NCBI RefSeq assembly: GCF_014131735.1
Contig: NZ_CP039121.1
Coordinates: forward strand, 2,542,001-2,606,000
Length of the DNA stretch: 64,000 nt
Reading direction: 5' to 3'
Origin: Lactiplantibacillus plantarum
GTDB lineage: Bacteria > Bacillota > Bacilli > Lactobacillales > Lactobacillaceae
Shown here: positions 57,209-64,000 of the stretch, in pieces
How positions within the stretch are numbered: the stretch's first letter is position 1
How the letters are laid out: each line of letters opens with the position of its first letter
Notes under the pieces: model-generated
Databases searched by the model: none
What the model was told of the DNA's origin: nothing
What the model saw: the letters and a program-made list of their open reading frames with translations, nothing else
Translations under genes and position numbers: made by a program

Positions 57209-57351
57209 CATTTCTACTGACGTGCCACTTCGACCCGCCATTTGATTCCAAACAGTATTACATTAACGCGCAAAAAAAAAGACCCCTTAACAACACCCTG
57301 ACACCACCAATAGTGAGCGCCAAGTATCGCTAACGAGTCAATACTGCCAAG

Positions 57352-57888
57352 CTAGTTACGCCGAGCAAAAGCAATCAAGATTGCGTTGATGCCAAAAACT
57401 GCAAAGTAGAAACTAACCAGTACGTTGAAACTAATCACAGCAACCATTGGATTGATTACTAATAAGATTCCCAATGCCAAACTAATAATATCCAAGATTA
57501 AAGATAGAACAAAATACCCGGTTCCAAAGACGCGTAGATGTGAGACTACGGTCAGCCGTTCAATCGAATCGATCAAGAACCAAAAGGCAAAGACGTAACC
57601 GAGTACCAGTACCCCAGTCGGTGCGTGGAATAAAAATAATAACCCCACTAAAATATCAATAATCGCAAACACAAGGGCAAAGTTTGCCCGCAACCCTGTT
57701 TCACGGCGTAGTTTTGTGTACCCACCGATTGTGGTGACCCCGCTAATAATTGCGGCGATGGCAAATAAAAAGACTAAACTTAAAAGTGCTGCTTGTGGTT
57801 GCTTGATGACAAAGTAAGCGGCGATCAAGAAAACGATCCCCGTCATGAATTCAGTCCAATCAAACCCCCAGCGATGATCATTAAACAT
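57352..57888 (-). CDS. DUF308 (HdeD-like) membrane protein
   Basis: 178 residues with six membrane helices in three pairs, the DUF308 layout: FMTGIVFLIAAYFVIKQPQAAL, then FALVFAIIDILVGLLFLFHAPTG, then FVLSLILDIISLALGILLVINPMVAV, each repeat ending in a P or NP turn. HdeD relatives act in acid resistance in E. coli, but function in lactobacilli is unknown. It is transcribed toward rapZ without a clear hairpin terminator between. Confidence 0.85.
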   Translation of the reverse strand: MFNDHRWGFDWTEFMTGIVFLIAAYFVIKQPQAALLSLVFLFAIAAIISGVTTIGGYTKLRRETGLRANFALVFAIIDILVGLLFLFHAPTGVLVLGYVFAFWFLIDSIERLTVVSHLRVFGTGYFVLSLILDIISLALGILLVINPMVAVISFNVLVSFYFAVFGINAILIAFARRN

Positions 57889-58005
57889 ACATCAACATCT
57901 CCCATATCCGATATTAATTCCATCTTACCAGTTAATGTAAGAGTTTCCAATTTTTCTGATAGACTTTATGTTAGCTTAATGCTTTTTCAAAATGTCAATA
58001 GCATT

Positions 58006-58049
58006 AAAAATGGCCTCTAAATGCCGAGTCTCCGCCACTTAGAGGTCAT
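58006..58049 (-). terminator. terminator of the argG-argH operon
   Basis: ATGGCCTCTAA (58010-58020) with TTAGAGGTCAT (58039-58049), followed on minus by TTTTTAATG. Confidence 0.8.
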
Positions 58050-58089
58050 CTTTAAAAATAATATCAATGGTCAAATTGATAAGCATTAA

Positions 58090-59493
58090 TTAATCAGTGG
58101 TTTCAGATTGATAGGCTGACAATTGCGTTTGTGCCCGTTGCAATTCTTGTCTAATCTGATCAAAACCAGTACCACCTAGCGAATGCCGCCGTTCCACCGC
58201 AACTTTTGCGTTCAAATCATGGTAGACATCTTCTTGGATCAGCGGTGAGATTGACTGATATTCTTTGAGTGGAATATCCTGCAACGGCCGCTGTTTTTTC
58301 AAGCCATCCAAGACGAGCTTCCCCGCAATGGCATGGGCCTCCCGAAATGGGATTCCTTTGTTTGCAAGGTAATCGGCTAGTTCGGTCGCATTTGAGAAAT
58401 CGTTAGTCGTGGCATCAGCCATCCGATCTTCATTAACGGTCAGCGTTGCCAACATGCCGGTGAAGACGTGGAGACTCGTTAACACGGTCGTGACCGTATC
58501 AAACGCCCCTTCTTTGTCTTCTTGCAGATCCTTATTGTAAGCGAGCGGAATCCCTTTCATGACAGTTAGCAATCCCATCAAGTTGCCGTAAACCCGGCCG
58601 GACTTGCCCCGAATCAATTCGGCCATGTCAGGGTTCTTCTTTTGCGGCATAATCGAACTACCCGTTGAAAACTGATCGCTCAAACTGATGTACTTGAATT
58701 CATAACTGCTCCAGCTGACAATTTCTTCACAAAACCGTGAGAGATGCATCATCAGGATCGAAGCATTGCTGAGAAACTCAAGCACGAAGTCCCGGTCAGA
58801 AACGGCATCCAAACTATTATGATAGACTTCACTGAATCCTAATAGTTTCGCACTATATTCCCGGTCGATTGGAAAAGTCGTTCCAGCAAGTGCAGCGGCT
58901 CCCAATGGCGAAATATCGGTATGCTTCAGGTTAAACTCGAAGCGTTCCATGTCCCGCTTGAACATTTGGTAATAAGCTAACAGGTAGTGCGCGTACGAGA
59001 TGGGTTGGGCGTGTTGCAAATGCGTGTACCCCGGCATGACCGTCTCCACGTTTTCACTCGCTTTATCGACCAATACTGTTTCCAGTTCATGTAGCCGGTC
59101 CAATATTAGTGGTAATTGATGCTTCAAGTACAAGTGGAAATCCGTGGCAACTTGGTCATTCCGCGACCGGGCCGTGTGCAACTTCCCAGCGACCGGCCCA
59201 ATCTCTTCGGTCAATAATGACTCAATATTCATATGAATGTCTTCGTTGACCGTTGAAAATTCCAACTTACCTTGTTTTTGACGCTCAGCCAAGGTTTCCA
59301 ATCCAGCAACAATTTGATCAACATCAGCGGCGGGCAAAATACCAGTTTTCTTCAACATTTTAACGTGTGCCAGTGAACCAGCAATATCTTCTGCGGCAAG
59401 CAACTGGTCAAAGCTAATTGATGCCCCAAAGTCATCAACATACTTAGCACCCGTTTCGGTAAACCGGCCACCCCATAGCTTCTGGGTACTCAT
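58090..59493 (-). CDS. argH: argininosuccinate lyase
   Basis: 467 residues. Splits argininosuccinate to arginine and fumarate. KLWGGRF at the N terminus, [37 protein letters not shown], and the fumarase-superfamily signature [18 protein letters not shown] with the catalytic Ser. The ATG shares one base with the argG stop (TAATG), so both are translated together. Confidence 0.97.
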   Translation of the reverse strand: MSTQKLWGGRFTETGAKYVDDFGASISFDQLLAAEDIAGSLAHVKMLKKTGILPAADVDQIVAGLETLAERQKQGKLEFSTVNEDIHMNIESLLTEEIGPVAGKLHTARSRNDQVATDFHLYLKHQLPLILDRLHELETVLVDKASENVETVMPGYTHLQHAQPISYAHYLLAYYQMFKRDMERFEFNLKHTDISPLGAAALAGTTFPIDREYSAKLLGFSEVYHNSLDAVSDRDFVLEFLSNASILMMHLSRFCEEIVSWSSYEFKYISLSDQFSTGSSIMPQKKNPDMAELIRGKSGRVYGNLMGLLTVMKGIPLAYNKDLQEDKEGAFDTVTTVLTSLHVFTGMLATLTVNEDRMADATTNDFSNATELADYLANKGIPFREAHAIAGKLVLDGLKKQRPLQDIPLKEYQSISPLIQEDVYHDLNAKVAVERRHSLGGTGFDQIRQELQRAQTQLSAYQSETTD

Positions 59494-60728
59494 TAGGCGT
59501 GTGCCTTATCAGTCTTAGCTTCAGCCTGAGCCTTCGCTTGGACTTGGGCATTAACTTGCGTTGGTAGGCCCCATAGCTTAATGAAACCAACTGCCGCTTG
59601 TTGGTCAAATGAATCCGCTGATGTATAGGTTGCCAAGTTCGTATCATATAGTGAGTTGGGTGACTTCCGCCCCTCAGTAATAACGTTACCCTTGAAGAGT
59701 TGTACCCGAACTACCCCATTGACGACTTGCTGAGTTTGCTTTAAGAAGGCAACCATCGCTTCCATCAATGGTGAGAACCAAAGACCGTTGTAGATCGTAT
59801 CCGCAAGCTTTTGTTCAATGATTGGCTTGAAGTGAGCTAACTCACGCTCAAACGTCAAATCTTCCAAATCTTTATGTGCTTTGAGCAATACCGTTGCAGC
59901 TGGTGCTTCGTAAACTTCCCGTGACTTGATACCGACCAACCGGTTTTCAATATGGTCGATCCGACCAATTCCATGTTCACCAGCAATCTGATCCAACTTG
60001 ATGATTAAATCAGCTAGGTTAAGTGATTCACCATCTAAAGCAACTGGCACCCCAGCCTCAAAAGTGATTTCCAAAGTCGTTGGCGTATCCGGCGTATCAG
60101 CTAAGGCCTTCGTCCGGTCAAACGCATCGGCAGGCGCGCCCTGCCATGGATCTTCTAGAATGCCACATTCATTAGCCCGGCCCCATAAGTTTTCGTCAAT
60201 CGAGTAAGGACTGTCCAAATTGATTGGTACGGGAATATTGTGTTCCTTAGCGTAATCGATCTCTTCTTCCCGTGACCAGTGCCAATCACGTACAGGCGCT
60301 TCGATCTTGATATCCGGTGCAAGAGCGTGGATGGCAACCTCAAACCGAACCTGATCATTACCCTTCCCAGTACAGCCATGGGCAATTGCAACAGCGTGCT
60401 CTTGCTTGGCTAATGTGACTAACTTCTTAGCAATTAAAGGACGTGAAAGTGCTGAAACCAGCGGGTATTCACCTTCATACAAGGTATGACCTTGTAAAGC
60501 AATTAACGCATATTCTTCAGCAAATTCTTGCTTAGCATCAATCATATATGATGAAACAGCCCCTAATTTTAGGGCCTTTTCTTTGATTGCATCCATGTCC
60601 TTGCCTTCACCAACATCAATTCCGCAGGCCACAACATCATAGCCCTTATCCTTCAACCAACTAATTGCGACCGACGTATCTAAACCACCAGAATAAGCGA
60701 GAATAATTTTATCATTTTGTTTGACCAT
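59493..60728 (-). CDS. argG: argininosuccinate synthase
   Basis: 411 residues. ATP-dependent ligation of citrulline and aspartate. [17 protein letters not shown] is the PP-loop, [13 protein letters not shown] the substrate site, and [16 protein letters not shown] and DGESLN-type segments follow. The C-terminal 20 residues are Ala/Gln/Lys-rich ([17 protein letters not shown]), a helical extra. The upstream region holds several ArgR half-sites. Confidence 0.97.
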   Translation of the reverse strand: MVKQNDKIILAYSGGLDTSVAISWLKDKGYDVVACGIDVGEGKDMDAIKEKALKLGAVSSYMIDAKQEFAEEYALIALQGHTLYEGEYPLVSALSRPLIAKKLVTLAKQEHAVAIAHGCTGKGNDQVRFEVAIHALAPDIKIEAPVRDWHWSREEEIDYAKEHNIPVPINLDSPYSIDENLWGRANECGILEDPWQGAPADAFDRTKALADTPDTPTTLEITFEAGVPVALDGESLNLADLIIKLDQIAGEHGIGRIDHIENRLVGIKSREVYEAPAATVLLKAHKDLEDLTFERELAHFKPIIEQKLADTIYNGLWFSPLMEAMVAFLKQTQQVVNGVVRVQLFKGNVITEGRKSPNSLYDTNLATYTSADSFDQQAAVGFIKLWGLPTQVNAQVQAKAQAEAKTDKAHA

Positions 60729-60797
60729 TGATTTGTACCTCCGAAATTTTTATCTTTGCTTTTATCAATGACAGTATCGTACCACCCAATTTAACTT

Positions 60798-60873
60798 TAT
60801 TCAATAATATTTTAAATATATTCATTATTTGCGCAATATTCACTAAAATATAGAATTTTTATGCAGATATTCA
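60798..60873. promoter_or_regulatory. ArgR-type operator cluster upstream of argG
   Basis: The hexamer TATTCA (TGAATA on minus), the half-site of ARG boxes, occurs at 60798, 60819, 60837 and 60868 in a very AT-rich 75-nt stretch. The spacing of 18-21 nt between the first three suits hexameric ArgR. A minus-strand TATATT lies among them; the promoter is not fixed exactly. The rest of 60729-60981 holds no gene. Confidence 0.55.
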
Positions 60874-60981
60874 CCAATATCAGTATATTTTTTGTTATTT
60901 TTGAAACACTACCTTAATCTAATCTTAGATTGTTTTCCCACGATTCAGGACCGCTAAGCTCGCACAATGTCAGTAAACAGC

Positions 60982-61024
60982 AAAAAGAGCCTAGCTTTTC
61001 GTTATGAAAAGCTAGGCTCTTTTT
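60982..61024 (-). terminator. luxS terminator
   Basis: AAAAAGAGCCTAGCTTTTC and GAAAAGCTAGGCTCTTTTT are exact inverted repeats (19 bp) with a 5-nt loop. Confidence 0.92.
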
Positions 61025-61064
61025 AATTGGTGGCCGGCACCACCATTACTTTTTATATTTTGGT

Positions 61065-61541
61065 CTATTCAACGACTTTGCGTACAAATGGATCCGATGA
61101 AATTCCTTGCGATAAAATCAACTTGGCCCATTCCTTAGCTGAGAATAAAGAATGATCCTTGTAATTCCCACAGCTATCGATGGTCGTCCCTTGTACGTCT
61201 TCCCACTTAGCTGGGCCAGCAATGAATTCTAATGAGGACTTCAATGCCTTAGCAACTTCAACGGTGTCATGTTCACCCCAAGTAATCAAATGAAAACCAG
61301 TCCGACAACCGAATGGTGAGCAGTCAATCACGCCATCCATCCGATCACGTAATAATCCAGCCAACATATGTTCAATCGTGTGTAAGCCCGCCGTATCAAT
61401 AGCGGTCTTGTTAGGTTGAACTAACCGCAAATCAAAATTAGTGATGGCATCACCCTTAGGCCCATTTTCCACCGTAATTTTACGAACGTAAGGTGCTAAA
61501 ACCTTGGTATGATCTAATGTAAAACTTTCTACTTTAGCCAT
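61065..61541 (-). CDS. luxS: S-ribosylhomocysteine lyase
   Basis: 158 residues. Produces homocysteine and DPD, the AI-2 precursor, in the activated methyl cycle. Metal ligands HTIEH (His, His) and a Cys in DSCGNY (C-terminal), and the catalytic Cys of FGCRTGFHL are present. I use the ATG at 61541, with GGAG 10 nt upstream; the frame opens two codons earlier. Transcribed alone. Confidence 0.97.
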   Translation of the reverse strand: MAKVESFTLDHTKVLAPYVRKITVENGPKGDAITNFDLRLVQPNKTAIDTAGLHTIEHMLAGLLRDRMDGVIDCSPFGCRTGFHLITWGEHDTVEVAKALKSSLEFIAGPAKWEDVQGTTIDSCGNYKDHSLFSAKEWAKLILSQGISSDPFVRKVVE

Positions 61542-61601
61542 GTACAAACAACTCCTCTAAATTAAAATTACATTACAAACTCAAGTGTAGCACATTGCCC
61601 G

Positions 61602-64000
61602 TTATTTAGCAGGTGCAGTTGCTTCACGTGCTCGATCCCGTTCTAGAACGGGCTTCAAGTATTGGCCAGTATAACTTTCAGCCACTTCAGCGACCTGTTC
61701 TGGTGTCCCAGTAGCAACGATTGTTCCGCCGCCGTCACCGCCTTCTGGGCCCAAGTCAATCAAATAATCCGCCGACTTCACAACATCCAAATTATGCTCG
61801 ATGATTAACACGGTATTACCCGCATCCACCAACCGATCCAAGACACCAATCAAGCGCCGAATATCTTCACTGTGCAACCCAGTCGTTGGTTCGTCCAAGA
61901 TGTAGAAATTCTTCCCCGACTGTTGTTTGTGCAATTCGGAAGCTAACTTCATCCGTTGGGCTTCTCCACCTGATAAAGTCGTGGCGGGTTGGCCTAACTT
62001 AACATAGCCCAAACCAACGTCGACCAAGGTCTGTAGTTTCCGTCGAATCTTTGGAATTGGTTCAAAGAACTTAACAGCTTCTGAAGCGGTCATTTGAAGA
62101 ACATCGGCAATATTTTTGCCTTTGTATTCAACTTCCAACGTTTCAGAATTGTATTGCTTACCATGACACACTTCACAAGGTACAAAGACATCGGGCAAGA
62201 AATTCATTTCAATTTTTAGAATCCCGTCACCGTGACAAGCCTCACAACGACCACCCTTAGTATTAAAACTAAAGCGGCCCTTCTTGTAACCACGTAATTT
62301 AGCTTCATTCGTTTGTGCAAATAAATCACGAATATTGTCAAAGACACCAGTATATGTGGCCGGATTACTGCGTGGTGTTCGGCCGATTGGACTTTGGTCA
62401 ATATTAACTAACCGTTCAATATTCTTAATACCACTGACACTCTTATACTTACCAGGCTTTTCAGAATTACGATTCAACTTCTGTGCCAATACGCGTTTCA
62501 AAACATCGTTAACCAAGGTCGACTTACCAGAACCGGAAACCCCCGTTACCACGACAAATTCGCCTAGTGGAAAATCAACGTCAATTTGCTTGAGGTTGTT
62601 TTCGGCCGCACCAGTGATACGAATCTTCTTACCATTACCCGGACGCCGAGTTTCAGGTAGTGGGATAAACCGTTTGCCCGATAGATATTGGCCGGTCAGT
62701 GACTTCCGCGAGCGAGCCACTTGCTTGGGCGTTCCGGCCGCCATGACCTCACCACCGTTTTCACCGGCACCCGGGCCGATATCCACGATATAGTCAGCGG
62801 CCCGCATCGTGTCTTCATCATGTTCGACCACGATCAACGTATTCCCCAGATCGCGCATCTTCTTAAGTGAACCAATCAAGCGGTCGTTATCCCGCTGATG
62901 CAATCCAATTGATGGTTCATCCAAGATATAGAGCACGCCGGACAAGTTCGATCCGATCTGTGTTGCTAACCGGATTCGCTGGGCTTCCCCACCAGACAGC
63001 GTCCGTGCAGAACGGCTGAGCGTTAAGTACGCCAGTCCCACATTTTGCAAGAATGATAACCGGTCGCGGATTTCCTTCAAGATTGGTTTAGCAATCACGA
63101 GACTTTGTTCTGATAAGCTCAACTCGTTAAAGAAATCGAGTTCCTTACCAATGGCTAAGTCAGAGACCATCCCGATATGTTCGCCACCAACTTTGACAGA
63201 CAGGGCCTTGCGATTTAAGCGGAACCCATGACAAGTCTGACAAGTGAGTTCCGTCATATACTTTCGCATCACATCGCGGGTGAAATCACTATTCGTTTCG
63301 TGGTAGCGGCGGTCAACATTGTTGATAACGCCCTCAAACACAGCGTCAACATCGCGAACACCACCAAAGTCGTTCTGGTAGTGGAAATGGAACGTCTTTC
63401 CGTTAGACCCATACAAAACCGTTTGTTGATCAGCTTTTGATAAGTCTTCATACGGCACATCCATCGGAATTTCTAACTGTTCACAAGCTTGCTTCAACAT
63501 TTCAGGATAATACTGTGAACTGATTGGATTCCAAGGCGCTAACGCACCTTCAGCCAATGTCAGCGACTTATCAGGTACGACAAGGTCCTCATCGACTTCT
63601 AGCTTGATTCCGAGACCTTCACAGTCTGGACAAGCTCCCTGAGGCGCGTTAAACGAGAATAATCGTGATTCAAGTTCTCCCACAGTAAACCCACAGATAG
63701 GACAAGCATAATGTTCTGAGAACATAATGGGTTCGCCACCGATCACATCCGCAATCGCATAGCCCCCACTTAATCGCAACGCCGCTTCAAAAGAATCAAA
63801 TAACCGAGAACGGTCACCTGACTTCACAACGATCCGATCAATGACGATTTCAATCGTGTGTTGTTGATTCTTGTTCAGTTCAAAAGTTTCACTGATATCA
63901 TGAATATCACCATCAACACGGACCCGCACGAAACCTTCACGCTTGATCTTTTCAAAGATCTTTTTGTGCTCGCCCTTTTTCTGGCGGACAATTGGTGATA
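61602..64000 (-). CDS. uvrA: UvrABC system protein A, 3' part (runs off the window)
   Basis: About 800 C-terminal residues of a protein usually near 950. The frame is open to the window edge, where the first readable codons encode SPIVRQKKGEHKKIFEKIKREGF, a segment that follows the first P-loop in UvrA, so the true start is outside. Contains zinc-finger cysteines (CPICGFTVG..CPDC and CEACHGDGIL..CEVCHG), the signature LSGGEAQRIRLA, second P-loop GVSGSGKSTLVN and a second LSGGEAQRMKLA. Damage recognition in nucleotide excision repair. GATC-type strand and order suggest uvrB lies upstream outside the window. Confidence 0.97.
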   Translation of the reverse strand, partial: SPIVRQKKGEHKKIFEKIKREGFVRVRVDGDIHDISETFELNKNQQHTIEIVIDRIVVKSGDRSRLFDSFEAALRLSGGYAIADVIGGEPIMFSEHYACPICGFTVGELESRLFSFNAPQGACPDCEGLGIKLEVDEDLVVPDKSLTLAEGALAPWNPISSQYYPEMLKQACEQLEIPMDVPYEDLSKADQQTVLYGSNGKTFHFHYQNDFGGVRDVDAVFEGVINNVDRRYHETNSDFTRDVMRKYMTELTCQTCHGFRLNRKALSVKVGGEHIGMVSDLAIGKELDFFNELSLSEQSLVIAKPILKEIRDRLSFLQNVGLAYLTLSRSARTLSGGEAQRIRLATQIGSNLSGVLYILDEPSIGLHQRDNDRLIGSLKKMRDLGNTLIVVEHDEDTMRAADYIVDIGPGAGENGGEVMAAGTPKQVARSRKSLTGQYLSGKRFIPLPETRRPGNGKKIRITGAAENNLKQIDVDFPLGEFVVVTGVSGSGKSTLVNDVLKRVLAQKLNRNSEKPGKYKSVSGIKNIERLVNIDQSPIGRTPRSNPATYTGVFDNIRDLFAQTNEAKLRGYKKGRFSFNTKGGRCEACHGDGILKIEMNFLPDVFVPCEVCHGKQYNSETLEVEYKGKNIADVLQMTASEAVKFFEPIPKIRRKLQTLVDVGLGYVKLGQPATTLSGGEAQRMKLASELHKQQSGKNFYILDEPTTGLHSEDIRRLIGVLDRLVDAGNTVLIIEHNLDVVKSADYLIDLGPEGGDGGGTIVATGTPEQVAEVAESYTGQYLKPVLERDRAREATAPAK

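Noticed and set aside
57240..57300. Run of nine A at about 57273 as part of a terminator after the DUF308 gene
   Set aside because: The T-run is present on the minus strand but no adjacent stem could be paired convincingly.
62335..62793. 152-codon plus-strand frame inside uvrA
   Set aside because: Antisense of the UvrA zinc-finger and P-loop regions; no ribosome binding site.

Overview
The window reads as a low-to-mid GC lactic acid bacterium of the Lactobacillaceae. Gene order, an LPXTG surface protein with a KxYKxGKxW signal, and the cggR-gap-pgk-tpi-eno, cdaA-cdaR-glmM and smpB-rnr-secG neighbourhoods fit Lactiplantibacillus plantarum or a very close relative. This species call is inference from recognised gene content; no database was searched. 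Most genes lie on the minus strand.

Layout. 1-6.6 kb is an accessory-like stretch: the first codons of an MFS transporter, a nitroreductase pair, small unknown genes, an aldose-1-epimerase-like protein that has lost catalytic residues, a TetR regulator, a HAD protein and a lone EAL domain. Between them, 2.39-2.51 kb carries a strong promoter with a perfect cre site driving a roughly 80-nt CU-rich RNA. 6.7-12.3 kb is amino-sugar and c-di-AMP biology: glmS behind a glmS ribozyme, then glmM, cdaR and cdaA. 12.4-24.3 kb mixes transport, wall (murB), repair (exoA, ung), tsaE, pta and HAD genes. 24.5-26.7 kb is an amino-acid ABC transporter with a fused binding-protein/permease. 27.1-35.0 kb is one giant wall-anchored protein with 23 Ig-like modules. 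35.5-39.5 kb is smpB-rnr-esterase-secG, followed by a CLC transporter and a pseudokinase-like gene. 42.1-47.8 kb is the central glycolytic operon under CggR; rpoN, a tRNA-Arg(CCG) and clpP follow. 52.2-54.2 kb has an oligopeptide-binding lipoprotein preceded by its own promoter, a 33-codon Cys-rich ORF and a terminator. 54.3-57.2 kb is rapZ-glmR-whiA. 57.3-64 kb holds a DUF308 protein, argG-argH, luxS and the 3' part of uvrA.

How parts connect. Cell-wall precursor supply recurs: GlmS (ribozyme plus GntR-type half-sites), GlmM next to the c-di-AMP synthase, GlmR/YvcK and RapZ, and MurB. Carbon control recurs too: the cre-controlled small RNA, CggR and the glycolytic operon, Pta and sigma-54.

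The two observations most worth following are (1) the Cys-rich leader ORF with hairpins and a terminator ahead of the peptide-binding gene, which looks like a cysteine-sensing attenuator or a free Cys-rich microprotein, and (2) the cre-controlled CU-rich small RNA. Several proteins also carry substitutions at catalytic positions (aldose-1-epimerase-like, HAD, aminoglycoside-kinase-like).
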